Source of the DNA: Alexandriicola marinus
GTDB taxonomy: Bacteria > Pseudomonadota > Alphaproteobacteria > Rhodobacterales > Rhodobacteraceae
Direction of reading: 5' to 3'
Length of the DNA stretch: 64,000 nt
NCBI RefSeq assembly: GCF_004000435.1
Contig: NZ_RBVZ01000002.1
Coordinates: forward strand, 674,501 to 738,500
This document shows, in pieces, positions 40,470 through 50,343 of this stretch (the first letter of the stretch is position 1; the number at the start of each line of letters is the position of its first letter). The notes beneath the pieces were generated by a model. It was not told where the DNA came from, made no database searches, and worked only from the letters and a program-made list of their open reading frames with translations. The position numbers and the translations under genes were made by a program.

Positions 40470-42908
40470 TCAGCCCCGCATCCGTGATCCGCTTGGATCA
40501 AAAAGCGGCCTGAGCGATGCGGTCGCCCCGACCCGGGTTCCGGCAACATCGATTTCGAAACGGCTCGACAGAAGGTCCTCCGGTTCCTCGCCGCGACAGG
40601 GCACATAGCCCATGCCGACCGCCGCACCGAGGTAATGCCCATAGGCGCCCGATGACAGGTGGCCCACGATCTCGCCATCCCGCAGGATCGGTTCGTTGTG
40701 ATACAAGAGCGGCTCGGGATCGCTGAGCAGGAACTGCACAAGGCGCCGGTCAAGCCCGGCCTCCCACTTGCGCAGAACGGCATCGCGACCGATGAAACCA
40801 CCCTTGTCGCGACCGATGGCAAAACCGAGACCAGCCTCGAGCACGTGATCCTCGCAGCTGATGTCGTGGCCGAAATGGCGAAAGCCCTTCTCGATCCGGC
40901 AGCAATCCATCATGTGCAGCCCACACAGAACCAACCCGTGATCTTCGCCCGCCTCGATGATGGTCTGAAACACATGTGCGGCCATCTCGGCGCTGACGTA
41001 GATTTCCCACCCCAGTTCGCCGACATAAGACACCCGGTGCGCGCGCGCGGTGCACAGGCCAAGTTCGATCTGCTGGGCCGTCCCGAAAGGATTGGTGTCG
41101 TTGCTGAAATCGTTGGGAGAGACAGCCTGCATCAATCGCCGGGACTCCGGCCCCATGATCGCGAGCACACCTTCGGCGGCCGTCGCGTCCGTGATGACCA
41201 CGAAGCGATCGCCCACATGGCGACGCAGCCACGCCTGATCCGCCAACAGCCGCCCTGACGGGGTCACGACCAGAAAGACCGTCTCGGCCAACCGGGTTAC
41301 CGTCACGTCGGCCTCGATCCCACCGGACGGATTGAGGAACTGGGTATAGACGATGCGACCGACCGGCACCGAGACATCTGCCCCGCAGACATGGTTGAGG
41401 AATGCCTCGGCATCGCGACCCTCGACGCGAAGCTTCCCGAAGGACGACATATCGTAAATCCCGACACCGCTGCGGATCACCCGATGTTCACGGCCCACGG
41501 CATCGAAGAAATTCTGCCTTTTCCACGAGTAACGATAGCGCGCCTCCTCGCCGGGGGCGGCGAACCAGTTCGCCCTTTCCCAGCCTGCGGCCTCGCCAAA
41601 AACGGCGCCCCGGGCGGCGAGATCGCCGTGAAACGGGCTGCGCCTGACACCGCGGGCCGTTTCCTTCTGCCGATAGGGAAAGTGATCGGCATAGAGCAGG
41701 CCCAGCGTCTCGGTCGCGCGTTCGCGAAGATACCGCCGATTCGTCTGGAACGGATGCATCCGGGCGATATCCACGTCACCCAGGTCGAACGGCTTTTCCG
41801 CGCCGTCCATCCATCGGGCAAGAGCCATCCCCGCCCCGCCAGCCGATTGAATCCCGATCGAGTTGAACCCGGCAGCCACCCAGACGTTATCCATCTCGGG
41901 ACAAAGGCCCAGATGATAGGCGTCGTCGGGCGTAAAGCTCTCGGGCCCATTGAAGAAGGTGTGAATGCCCGCATCCGCCAGCATCGGCATCCGCCGGACG
42001 GCGGCCTCGAGGATCGGTTCGAAATGATCGAAATCCTCGGGTAACTGATCGAATTCAAAGGTTTCGGGGATCGGGCCCCAGGGTTTCGCGACCGGTTCAA
42101 ATGCGCCAAGCATCATCTTGCCGGCATCTTCCTTGTAGTAGGCGCATTCATCCGGAACCCGCAGCACCGGCAATTGCGTCAGGCCCGGGATCGGCTCGCT
42201 GACGATGTAGAAATGCTCGCAGGCCTGAAGCGGCACATGCGTGTTCAGCATCGCGCCGACCTCCCGGCCCCACATCCCGCTGCAATTGATCACCTGATCG
42301 CAGGTGATCCGGCCACGCTCTCCGGCCTCGTCTTCCCAATCAAGGGCGGTGATCCTACGTCCGTCACGATGGGCCGAGGTAACCTTGACCCTTTCATGGA
42401 TCTCAACTCCCCGCTGCCGCGCACCCTTTGCCAGTGCCAGCGCGATATTGGCGGGATCGCCCTGCCCGTCAGTCGGAAGCCAGATCCCCGCCCTGACGCC
42501 TTCGAGGTTCAGATGCGGATACCTTGCGGCAACGTCGTCCGGGCCGATCTCTTCGACCGGAACACCGAAGGCCCGGCCCATGGCGGCGCTCCGAAACAGC
42601 TCTTCGCGGCGCTCCTCCGTCAGGGCAACCGAAATCGATCCGACCTGACGCATACCCGTCGCGATCCCGGTTTCCTCTTCCAGCCCGCGATAAAGATCGG
42701 CCGTATAGCGCGCCAGCCGGGTCATGGTGGACGAGGCCCGCAACTGTCCGATCAGACCGGCGGCGTGCCAGGTGGTGCCCGATGTCAGGGCCTTGCGTTC
42801 AAGCAGGACAACGTCCTGCCATCCAAGCGAGGACAGATGATAGGCCACGGAACAGCCGATCACACCTCCGCCGATGATCACGGCACGTGCCTGTTTCGGA
42901 ACGGTCAT
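40470..42908 (-). CDS. Dimethylglycine/sarcosine dehydrogenase-like FAD and GcvT protein
   Basis: An 812-residue enzyme combining an N-terminal FAD oxidoreductase domain (I-I-G-G-G-V-I-G-C-S near residue 11; S-G-T-T-W-H-A-A-G with the His that carries covalent FAD in relatives) with an FAO middle part and C-terminal GcvT and GcvT-C domains (from about residue 430). This is the layout of dimethylglycine and sarcosine dehydrogenases, which demethylate the amine and pass the one-carbon unit to tetrahydrofolate. Rhodobacteraceae carry many paralogues, so the substrate is not certain. A GGAGAAA site precedes the ATG. Confidence 0.9.
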   Translation of the reverse strand: MTVPKQARAVIIGGGVIGCSVAYHLSSLGWQDVVLLERKALTSGTTWHAAGLIGQLRASSTMTRLARYTADLYRGLEEETGIATGMRQVGSISVALTEERREELFRSAAMGRAFGVPVEEIGPDDVAARYPHLNLEGVRAGIWLPTDGQGDPANIALALAKGARQRGVEIHERVKVTSAHRDGRRITALDWEDEAGERGRITCDQVINCSGMWGREVGAMLNTHVPLQACEHFYIVSEPIPGLTQLPVLRVPDECAYYKEDAGKMMLGAFEPVAKPWGPIPETFEFDQLPEDFDHFEPILEAAVRRMPMLADAGIHTFFNGPESFTPDDAYHLGLCPEMDNVWVAAGFNSIGIQSAGGAGMALARWMDGAEKPFDLGDVDIARMHPFQTNRRYLRERATETLGLLYADHFPYRQKETARGVRRSPFHGDLAARGAVFGEAAGWERANWFAAPGEEARYRYSWKRQNFFDAVGREHRVIRSGVGIYDMSSFGKLRVEGRDAEAFLNHVCGADVSVPVGRIVYTQFLNPSGGIEADVTVTRLAETVFLVVTPSGRLLADQAWLRRHVGDRFVVITDATAAEGVLAIMGPESRRLMQAVSPNDFSNDTNPFGTAQQIELGLCTARAHRVSYVGELGWEIYVSAEMAAHVFQTIIEAGEDHGLVLCGLHMMDCCRIEKGFRHFGHDISCEDHVLEAGLGFAIGRDKGGFIGRDAVLRKWEAGLDRRLVQFLLSDPEPLLYHNEPILRDGEIVGHLSSGAYGHYLGAAVGMGYVPCRGEEPEDLLSSRFEIDVAGTRVGATASLRPLFDPSGSRMRG

Positions 42909-43309
42909 TCACATTTCTCCGAGGCCAACTCTGTCATGCTTGATGAACACGCATTGAGGCGCCGGAGGCAAGCCGGATGCAGAGGCATTTCGATCGGCGT
43001 CCGTCGGGGTAGACTCGCCACATCGACCTGCGCGGCGTCGCGCCCCATGTCTTGCCCGAGCCGTTCGAAACCTGATTTTCCATTGCTCAGGGCGGGTAGT
43101 GAAGAAACCACATTTTTGCCTCAGTGCGATCACGGCGATGCCACGAGCAAACTGGATAAGCGATCTTGTAGCTGCATAGCTTCTCCCGGCGTCGCGTCGC
43201 ATTGCCCCCACCCAGTAGCGTGGCGCCGGGAACTTCCCCCTTCAGATTGCATATGCCCCGACAAAAGCTATCTTCGCGAAAACCATTTTTTCGTCGAGGA
43301 GCAGGCGCA
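42909..43309. other. Divergent intergenic region between dehydrogenase and ggt
   Basis: About 400 bases without a supported gene. Short frames present have no ribosome sites or family features. The region must hold the divergent promoters of the FAD/GcvT dehydrogenase and of ggt. I see no strong inverted repeat, terminator or RNA-like element. Confidence 0.6.
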
Positions 43310-44887
43310 GTGCGAGACTTTCACTTTCCGGGCCGGTCAACAGTCTATGCCACCAATGGCTTGTGCGCGACGTCGCATCCCCTGGCCGCCAAGGTTGCCG
43401 TGCAAATCCTCGAATCGGGTGGCAATGCTGTTGATGCCGCGATCGCCGGCGCCGTTCTTCTGGGGCTTTGCGAACCGGCGATGACGGGGATCGGCGGCGA
43501 TTGCTTTGTGCTTCTGAACCCGCCGGGCGAAGATCGCGTCATTTCGCTGAACGGATCTGGCCGTGCGCCGGCCGGTCTTGACCCGGCCCGCATCCGGGCC
43601 GCCGGACACAACGTCCTGCCCCGCCGGTCCGTGGATTGCGTGACGGTGCCCGGCGCAATAGATGCCTTCTGCCGGCTTTCAGCGGATTGGGGACGATCGG
43701 GGCTCGCCACATCACTCGCTCCGGCGATTCATTATGCCGAAGCGGGAATCCCCGTGGCGCCGCGCGTGGCCTTCGACTGGGAAGGCGGTCCCGATATCTT
43801 CACCGGCAAGGCCCGTGACTACTTCCTCCGGGACGGAAAGCCTCTCAGGGCCGGCGATGTCTTCCGTGCGCCGGGGCAGGCAGAGGTGCTGCGTCGTGTT
43901 GCCACTGACGGGCGCGACGGATTCTACGATGGCGAAGTGGCCGCCGATATGGTGGCCTCCCTTCAGGCGCTTGGCGGGACGCACAGTCTCGAGGATTTCG
44001 CCAACACCGCGTGTGATTATGGCGAACCGCTCGTCGGGACATATGGGGGCCTCGAGGTGCTTGAGCATCCGCCGAACGGCGCCGGGGCGATTGCCTTGCT
44101 GATCCTCAACATGCTCAAGAATTTCGACCTCTCGGCGCTTGATCCCTTTGGGGTCGAGCGGAACCATATCGAGGCCGAGGCCGCCAAGCTGGCCATGGAT
44201 GCGCGGAACCGGTTCATCGCGGACCCGGACCACGCAAGCCGGATCGAACATCTGCTGAGCCAGGATACCGCAGATCGGCTTGCCGGGCTGATCGATCCCC
44301 GGCGCGCCCTGCCCATGTCACCACCCGGTGCCGAAGCCGTCCATAAGGAAACGGTTTATATCGCGGTCGTGGATGGCGACGGAATGGCCGTGTCGATGAT
44401 CTATTCGATCTTTGACGATTTCGGCTCCGGCATGGCATCGGACAAGTTCGGCGTCCTGTTCCACAACCGCGGGGCAGGCTTCAACCTGACCGAAGGCCAC
44501 CCGAACGAGGCCGGCCCGGGCAAAAGGCCGATGCACACGATCATTCCCGGGATGCTGCGCAAGGATGGCCGGATCCTCGGACCGTTCGGCGTCATGGGCG
44601 GCGGCTATCAGCCACAGGGCCATGCCCGGATTCTGACGAACATGATCGATTTTGGCATGGATGTTCAGGAGGCGATCGATGGCCCGCGTGTCTTTGCAGA
44701 AGGCAACGTCCTTCATGCCGAACGAGGTCTCTCCGAAGAGGTCAGGATAGGGCTTGCCGCGCTTGGCCACGAAATCGGCGTGCGGCGCGTTCCGATCGGG
44801 GGGGCGCAGGCAATCCTGATCGGCGAAGATGGCGTCATGTCGGCCGGCAGCGACCCGCGAAAGGATGGCATCGCCCTAGGATACTAG
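43310..44887 (+). CDS. ggt: Gamma-glutamyltransferase
   Basis: A 525-residue Ntn hydrolase that hydrolyses or transfers the gamma-glutamyl group of glutathione and relatives. It has the large-subunit start A-T-S-H-P-L-A-A-x-x-A; N-A-V-D-A-A-I-A-G follows. The catalytic Thr begins the small subunit (H-K-E-T-V-Y-I-A-V-V-D), and G-G-Y-Q-P-Q-G-H lies near the C-terminus. The GTG at 43310, preceded by GAGGAG, is favoured over longer readings. No signal peptide is evident, so it is probably cytoplasmic, unlike the E. coli enzyme. Confidence 0.9.
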   Translation: MRDFHFPGRSTVYATNGLCATSHPLAAKVAVQILESGGNAVDAAIAGAVLLGLCEPAMTGIGGDCFVLLNPPGEDRVISLNGSGRAPAGLDPARIRAAGHNVLPRRSVDCVTVPGAIDAFCRLSADWGRSGLATSLAPAIHYAEAGIPVAPRVAFDWEGGPDIFTGKARDYFLRDGKPLRAGDVFRAPGQAEVLRRVATDGRDGFYDGEVAADMVASLQALGGTHSLEDFANTACDYGEPLVGTYGGLEVLEHPPNGAGAIALLILNMLKNFDLSALDPFGVERNHIEAEAAKLAMDARNRFIADPDHASRIEHLLSQDTADRLAGLIDPRRALPMSPPGAEAVHKETVYIAVVDGDGMAVSMIYSIFDDFGSGMASDKFGVLFHNRGAGFNLTEGHPNEAGPGKRPMHTIIPGMLRKDGRILGPFGVMGGGYQPQGHARILTNMIDFGMDVQEAIDGPRVFAEGNVLHAERGLSEEVRIGLAALGHEIGVRRVPIGGAQAILIGEDGVMSAGSDPRKDGIALGY

Positions 44888-44909
44888 GGCAATCCACCCG
44901 GGCGGGCCG

Positions 44910-45236
44910 TCAGTTCAGCTGAACCTGAAGCGGATAGTGACCATCTTCGAACGGGCCGAACAGATCATCGAGATCCGGGTGATCGACAGGCTCGCCGGAA
45001 TAGTCGGCAACAAGGTTCTGCTCAGAGACATAAGCCACGTAGTAGCTCTGATCGTTCTCGGCCAGCAGGTGATAGAACGGCTGATTCTTCTTGGGTCGGC
45101 TCTCTTCGGGAATGGCCTCGTACCATTCCTCCGAGTTGCTGAAGATCGCATCGACATCGAAGACGACACCCCGGAAGGGGTGCTTGCGATGGCGGACAAT
45201 CTGTCCAAGATGATATTTAGCTCTCGTTTTAAGCAT
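44910..45236 (-). CDS. hspQ: Heat-shock protein HspQ
   Basis: A 108-residue HspQ/YccV-family protein: K-Y-H-L-G-Q-I-V-R-H-R and P-F-R-G-V-V-F-D-V-D near the start, N-Q-P-F-Y-H-L-L and Y-V-A-Y-V-S-E-Q-N-L in the middle. HspQ binds hemimethylated DNA and acts as a Lon specificity factor in enterobacteria. It converges with ggt across 22 bases. A perfect interrupted palindrome lies 50-62 bases upstream of the start. Confidence 0.93.
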   Translation of the reverse strand: MLKTRAKYHLGQIVRHRKHPFRGVVFDVDAIFSNSEEWYEAIPEESRPKKNQPFYHLLAENDQSYYVAYVSEQNLVADYSGEPVDHPDLDDLFGPFEDGHYPLQVQLN

Positions 45237-45285
45237 TCTAGAGCCCCCTGCCCTGCTTCTACGTCCGCAAAGGGGTCTGTGTCCA

Positions 45286-45298
45286 CGGGTCGGACCCG
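45286..45298. promoter_or_regulatory. Perfect inverted repeat in the hspQ upstream region
   Basis: CGGGTC-G-GACCCG, 50-62 bases before the hspQ start on its template side. It could be an operator or part of an mRNA leader hairpin. No regulator is identified. Confidence 0.3.
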
Positions 45299-45444
45299 AT
45301 TCTTAAGGAAACAGTGTGTAACAACCTGTCACACAGTGAGACCCCCGATCACCCACAACCAATTGATGCCGAGCCTGAACACGGCCGTTTCCACACGTCA
45401 CGCAATCGGCTAGTGTGCGAAAAAACAAACGCGATGAGAGGCAG

Positions 45445-46029
45445 ATGAGCAGACTGTTTCGTGCCGCTATCCTGATGTTGCTACTCGCAAGCTGCGGGAG
45501 CGGGAACTACTCCGCGCCACGCGGTCTTGATGACGCATGCAGCATCGTGGACGAGCGGCCCAGCTACCTGCGCGCGTTTCGCGCGGCAGAGCGGAAATGG
45601 GGCGTTCCGGTCAACGTCCAGATGGCGATCATGTACCAGGAAAGCAAGTTCGTGGCGAATGCCCGACCGCCACACCGCTATGCGCTGGGCGTTATCCCCT
45701 GGGGTCGTCAGTCCACGGCGTATGGCTACAGTCAGGCGCTCGACGCGACATGGCAGGAATATCAGGATGCCGAAGGCGGATCGCGCGCCCGTCGTGACAG
45801 CATCCGGGACGCATCGGATTTCATGGGCTGGTACATGGCCGAGACCACCGAACGCCTCGGCATCGCGATCGACGACACACGCCGCCAGTACCTTGCCTAT
45901 CACGAGGGCCGCACCGGATATGCCCGAGGCAGCTACAACCGCAAATCCTGGCTGCTGCGGATCGCCGGCGAGCTGGAAGGCCGTGCCCAGATGTACAAGG
46001 CTCAGCTGATCAGCTGCGGCAAGATGTAG
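45445..46029 (+). CDS. SLT-domain lytic transglycosylase lipoprotein
   Basis: A 194-residue lipoprotein: signal peptide with lipobox L-L-A-S-C (lipidated Cys near residue 17), then a lysozyme-like transglycosylase fold with the catalytic-type motif A-I-M-Y-Q-E-S-K-F and a following G-Y-S-Q-A element. It would cut peptidoglycan from the outer membrane side. The ATG at 45445 follows GAGAGG; a longer reading adds ten charged residues before the signal and is unlikely. It converges with lolA across 15 bases. Confidence 0.88.
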   Translation: MSRLFRAAILMLLLASCGSGNYSAPRGLDDACSIVDERPSYLRAFRAAERKWGVPVNVQMAIMYQESKFVANARPPHRYALGVIPWGRQSTAYGYSQALDATWQEYQDAEGGSRARRDSIRDASDFMGWYMAETTERLGIAIDDTRRQYLAYHEGRTGYARGSYNRKSWLLRIAGELEGRAQMYKAQLISCGKM

Positions 46030-46044
46030 GACGGCGCGCCCCGA

Positions 46045-46659
46045 TCAATTGCCGAAATCGCGTTGTGCGGCCTGGATGTTGAACAGGGCGTCGCGCACCT
46101 GAACCCCGCTTTGCAGGTTGTTCAGGATGACCGTCGTCTGCGATCCGGCATCATCGGTGATGATCCACTGGCGCAGCTCGATCGGGTTGGCGGTAAAGAC
46201 CAGCTGGATGTTCCCGTATTGCGGGTTGTCGGGATCCTGAGCCGTCACCGTCGTGGTGGTGCCGTCACTTGTATGACCCGTGACCATGCGCGCGCGCGTC
46301 AGATCGACATCGCGGGCAAGGATGATCGACAGCGGCGTCTGGTTCAGAGGATAGCGTTCCGACCCGGTATTGGACCGCGGATCGAAGATCGCGACAGAGC
46401 CGCCGCCTGCGATCACCAACGAATTGTCGGGCGCGTTATATTCGAACCGAACCCGCCCGGGCCGCTTGATGTAGATCTCGCCCGTCGAGATCGTCCCATC
46501 CCCGTTGATCTGGGTGAACCCGCCCTGCGCCGTCTGAAGCGCGTTGAGATAGTTCGACAATTCCGTCAGCGGGATCTGCTGCGCCGCTGCGGGCGTGGCC
46601 GCAAGCGCCGCGAGGGCGAAAGGAGCGAAAAGCGCGGTGCGCCGGGTCATCTTGGTCAT
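46045..46659 (-). CDS. lolA: Outer-membrane lipoprotein carrier protein LolA
   Basis: LolA ferries lipoproteins across the periplasm to the outer membrane. The 204-residue protein has a signal peptide (R-R-T-A-L-F-A-P-F ... A-A-A-Q) and the LolA fold, with G-G-F-T-Q-I near residue 47 and the K-R-P-G-R-V-R-F-E-Y motif near 65. It lies downstream of ftsK and a small secreted protein on the same strand, the order usual in Rhodobacteraceae. Confidence 0.93.
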   Translation of the reverse strand: MTKMTRRTALFAPFALAALAATPAAAQQIPLTELSNYLNALQTAQGGFTQINGDGTISTGEIYIKRPGRVRFEYNAPDNSLVIAGGGSVAIFDPRSNTGSERYPLNQTPLSIILARDVDLTRARMVTGHTSDGTTTTVTAQDPDNPQYGNIQLVFTANPIELRQWIITDDAGSQTTVILNNLQSGVQVRDALFNIQAAQRDFGN

Positions 46660-46784
46660 GGCTTCCTACCTAAGTCACAAGGGGCGGGATTGCACCCTGC
46701 CCGATGGGGGAATCTCTGCCGCAAAACGCCCCGATAGGCGATATCACGCAACCAGACCTGTGTTGTCAGAGGATAACCCCGGCC

Positions 46785-47189
46785 TCAACACCCGCGATTG
46801 CCATCGCCATCGGCGAAATCGACGACAAGGTATTCCGGCTGCGCCCGGCCACCGCACAAAAGCACCAGAACGGAGAGTGGGGACCCCCCGGTGACAATGC
46901 GGGCGATCAGGGGATCGGTATCACCCCGGGCATAAAGCGCGGGAATACGCGCGCGGAGTTCGCGGTTGCTGAAGAACGGGTCGAGCTCGTCCCCGGCGTC
47001 GCGCCGTCCGAACCGGTGCACATTGGCCCTGTCCTGCTGGAGAATCGCACCAAGGTCGGTCAGGCGCACCCCCGAGGAGTTGAACATGTCGCGCTGGCTC
47101 AACTCGGCATAATAGGCCTCGATGATCGTTTGGGCCGGGGCGGATGTGGCAGCAAGGCAAAGGGCGGCTGTGGCAAGGAACGGACGCAT
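46785..47189 (-). CDS. Small secreted protein between ftsK and lolA, function unknown
   Basis: A 134-residue protein with a signal peptide (M-R-P-F-L-A-T-A-A-L ... A-P-A-Q) and a mature part starting I-I-E-A-Y-Y-A-E-L-S. It contains M-F-N-S-S-G-V-R-L-T-D near residue 35 and ends with a Cys-containing tail. I recall similar proteins at this place in other Rhodobacteraceae, none with a function. The ATG at 47189 follows a GGAG site; a reading seven codons longer starts before the signal. A link to envelope or lipoprotein sorting is suggested only by position. Confidence 0.75.
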   Translation of the reverse strand: MRPFLATAALCLAATSAPAQTIIEAYYAELSQRDMFNSSGVRLTDLGAILQQDRANVHRFGRRDAGDELDPFFSNRELRARIPALYARGDTDPLIARIVTGGSPLSVLVLLCGGRAQPEYLVVDFADGDGNRGC

Positions 47190-47289
47190 GGGAAATCTCC
47201 AATCGGTCAATCAATGATCGGAAGACTAGCGGCCCGCAGCCGTCTGGATCAACTGCCGCCCGGCAACCGCGCGCCGTATCGTCCGCCCC

Positions 47290-50200
47290 CTAGTGCACCT
47301 CGGGGACCAGAACCTCGCGTTTGCCGACGTGGTTCGCCGATGACACGACGCCGTTATCCTCCATCTGCTCGACCAGCCGGGCGGCCTTGTTATACCCGAT
47401 GGCAAGCTTGCGCTGGATATAGGAGGTCGAGCATTTGCGATCCCGGGCCACGATCTGAACGGCCTGATCGTAAAGCGCGTCTTCCCCGTCGGTGTTCCCA
47501 CCAAGGCCAAGAACCGCGTCAATATTGGCCTCGCTGTCTTCGGGCGGGCCTTCGACGACGCCAGAGACGTATTCCGGCGGGCCGAAACCCTTGAGGAAGT
47601 TGACGATCTCTTCAACCTCTTCGTCGGAACAGAACGGCCCGTGAACCCGTGTGATCCGGCTCCCCCCGGCCATGTAAAGCATGTCACCCTGACCAAGAAG
47701 CTGTTCGGCGCCCATCTCGCCAAGGATGGTGCGGCTGTCGATCTTGGACGTGACCTGGAACGAAATCCTCGTCGGGAAGTTCGCCTTGATCGTGCCGGTG
47801 ATGACATCGACCGAGGGCCGCTGCGTCGCCATGATCAGGTGAATACCCGAGGCCCGCGCCATCTGCGCCAGACGCTGGATGCAGGCCTCGATCTCCTTGC
47901 CGGCGACCATCATCAGGTCCGCCATCTCGTCGACGATAACGACGATGAAGGGCAGGACCTCGGGCTGAATCTCCTCGGATTCGAAGATCGGATCACCGGT
48001 TTCCTCGTCAAAACCGGTCTGGACCGTCCGTTCGAACGTCTCACCCCGGGCAAGCGCATCGCGCACACGGCCGTTATAGCCTTCGATGTTGCGCACACCC
48101 ATCTTGGACATCTTGCGATAGCGCTCCTCCATCTCGCCGACGACCCATTTCAGGGCCACGACCGCCTTCTTGGGGTCTGTCACAACGGGCGAAAGCAGAT
48201 GCGGGATGCCGTCATAGACGCTGAGTTCCAGCATCTTGGGGTCGATCATGATCAGCCGGCATTCCTCGGGCGTCAGCTTGTACAGCAGGCTCAGGATCAT
48301 GGTGTTGATCGCAACCGACTTGCCCGATCCCGTGGTTCCCGCGATGAGCAGGTGGGGCATCTTGGCAAGGTTCGCGATGATCGGCTGTCCGCCGATATCC
48401 TTGCCCAGCGCAAGCGGCAGGCGCATCTGGCTGTCGCCGAAATCGCGGGCGGCAAGGATCTCGCGCAATGGCACCATTTCGCGGTGATCGTTGGGAAGTT
48501 CGATGCCGATCACCGAACGGCCCGGAACGGTCGAGACGCGGGCAGACAGTGCCGACATCGACCGGGCGATATCGTCGGCAAGACCGATCACGCGCGACGC
48601 CTTGAGGCCGGGAGCGGGCTCCAGCTCATACATCGTGACGACGGGTCCGGGACGAACGCTGACGATTTCACCCTTCACGCCGTAATCATCCAGAACGCTT
48701 TCCAGCATCCGCGCATTTTCCTCGAGCGCGTCGTCGGACAGCACATGCCTCTCGACGTTCGACGGATCGCTCAGAAGACTCAGCGGCGGCTGTTCGTAAC
48801 CGGCAAAGCGGTCTTCGAGCGGCAACGCAGGCTGCGCTTCGGCGCGCGCCCGGCTTGACGGCGCGATGGAGCGTTTCGGATTGTGCTGGACAACGGCCTT
48901 CCTCGGTGCGGCGGCTTGCGGGGCCGGCGGCACCACGGGCGCCACGCTGGCCGAGACGACCGGCTGGGCCGGAACATCAGCATAGGCGGCAGGCGTTTCG
49001 GTCCAGTCCATCGAAAGGCCGAAATCGCCGTCGTCGATCAGGTCCGGCGTCTGGGGTGCCTGCATGACGGGCTCTTGCGGCGCAGGATTTGTCTGCAGGA
49101 TCAGGGGCATCGGACGCTTGGGCCGCGTCACGACAGGTTCGACCGGCATGGCATCGGCCTCCTCGGCCGATCGCTTGCGGGCGCGGATGGCATCAGCGAT
49201 CCGGCTCTTGATCCGGTCTCCGTCGACAGGGCCGGCATCGCCGGACCATGGCGCATTGTCCACGAGTTCGGGTTGCGGCATCCGCGCCGGATCAGGATCG
49301 GCGCGGCGAAGCAGCGACGGCATCCGCGAGAAAAGCCCGCCCGCGGGCGCGGGCTCCGGGCGGGGCGGTGCCGCAAAACTGTTCGAATGCGCCGCCGCCG
49401 GTGCGACGGCAGGTCGATGCGCCGCGGTCAGCGGCGGTTCCGGCAGGGGCGGCATCGCCGGTGAGGCCGCGGGTTGGGACCGTTCGGCCGGGTGCCCCGA
49501 AACCGGCGGCGCGGGCCTGACGACAGCGGCAGGGCGGCGGGGGGCATCTTCAGGCATGACATAGTCGCGCGGCATGGCCTCGGCCTGCTCTGTCTGACGC
49601 TGCGCCATGTTGGTCCGCCGGGCATCGATCCCGTCCTGCACACGGTTCTGGACCGACCGCGCAACGACGAACGAAGCCTGCGCACTGCGCCCCATCAGCC
49701 GCACCACAAGGTCATAGGCCATGATCAGCCCGATCAGGAACAGCTTCCAGCCACGGATGATCTCGTCCTTGGTGAAACCCAGAACAAAGGCACCCATGGC
49801 CAGCATCGCGACGCCGAAGATGAGAGAGAAGAGCCGGATCGCGAACTCCACGCCGATCGGCAACAAGGTCAGCAGGACACTCAGCACCGTATCGCCGAAA
49901 AACCCGCCCACGCCAAAGCTGTGGGGCCAAGCGGACGATGTCGGCAGCGTCGCCGCATAGATGGCGGCAATGGCAATCGCGATCGGGGCAAAGATGATCC
50001 GCCCGACGAACCTGTCTTCGCCATAGTGCAGCGCGAGCCGCAGCCCCCAGACCACAAGCGTCAGGGCAATGCCCCAAGTCGCGGCGCCACCGATCATGAA
50101 TAGGGGCTGGGCCAGCGACGCACCGAACCGTCCCAGCCAGTTCTGCACCGGCGCATCCGAAGCCAGCATCCAGTTCGGATCATCGGGCGAATAGCTCCCG

Positions 50201-50328
50201 ATCATCATCGCCACAAGAACGCCCAGAGCCACCAATCCGATGCCCAGCAATTCCTTGCTGCGCTTTTCGATGACGGCCTGAGTCGTGCTGTCCAGCAGTG
50301 GATCGCGCCCGCGTGTCTGATATGCCAT
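47290..50328 (-). CDS. ftsK: DNA translocase FtsK
   Basis: FtsK pumps chromosome ends through the closing septum and activates dimer resolution. The 1012-residue protein has four or five N-terminal membrane helices (to about residue 190), a Pro/Ala-rich linker (to about 500), a motor domain with Walker [10 protein letters not shown] and Walker [10 protein letters not shown], and a C-terminal winged-helix gamma domain ([12 protein letters not shown]). A GGGAGCGAG site precedes the ATG. It follows the aminotransferase gene by 15 bases. Confidence 0.96.
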   Translation of the reverse strand: MAYQTRGRDPLLDSTTQAVIEKRSKELLGIGLVALGVLVAMMIGSYSPDDPNWMLASDAPVQNWLGRFGASLAQPLFMIGGAATWGIALTLVVWGLRLALHYGEDRFVGRIIFAPIAIAIAAIYAATLPTSSAWPHSFGVGGFFGDTVLSVLLTLLPIGVEFAIRLFSLIFGVAMLAMGAFVLGFTKDEIIRGWKLFLIGLIMAYDLVVRLMGRSAQASFVVARSVQNRVQDGIDARRTNMAQRQTEQAEAMPRDYVMPEDAPRRPAAVVRPAPPVSGHPAERSQPAASPAMPPLPEPPLTAAHRPAVAPAAAHSNSFAAPPRPEPAPAGGLFSRMPSLLRRADPDPARMPQPELVDNAPWSGDAGPVDGDRIKSRIADAIRARKRSAEEADAMPVEPVVTRPKRPMPLILQTNPAPQEPVMQAPQTPDLIDDGDFGLSMDWTETPAAYADVPAQPVVSASVAPVVPPAPQAAAPRKAVVQHNPKRSIAPSSRARAEAQPALPLEDRFAGYEQPPLSLLSDPSNVERHVLSDDALEENARMLESVLDDYGVKGEIVSVRPGPVVTMYELEPAPGLKASRVIGLADDIARSMSALSARVSTVPGRSVIGIELPNDHREMVPLREILAARDFGDSQMRLPLALGKDIGGQPIIANLAKMPHLLIAGTTGSGKSVAINTMILSLLYKLTPEECRLIMIDPKMLELSVYDGIPHLLSPVVTDPKKAVVALKWVVGEMEERYRKMSKMGVRNIEGYNGRVRDALARGETFERTVQTGFDEETGDPIFESEEIQPEVLPFIVVIVDEMADLMMVAGKEIEACIQRLAQMARASGIHLIMATQRPSVDVITGTIKANFPTRISFQVTSKIDSRTILGEMGAEQLLGQGDMLYMAGGSRITRVHGPFCSDEEVEEIVNFLKGFGPPEYVSGVVEGPPEDSEANIDAVLGLGGNTDGEDALYDQAVQIVARDRKCSTSYIQRKLAIGYNKAARLVEQMEDNGVVSSANHVGKREVLVPEVH

Positions 50329-50343
50329 CTCGCTCCCGCCTTC

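Noticed and set aside
47641-48858. Plus-strand open frame of about 405 codons inside ftsK
   Set aside because: His/Asp/Arg-rich translation typical of the strand opposite a GC-rich gene; ftsK motifs are clear on the minus strand.
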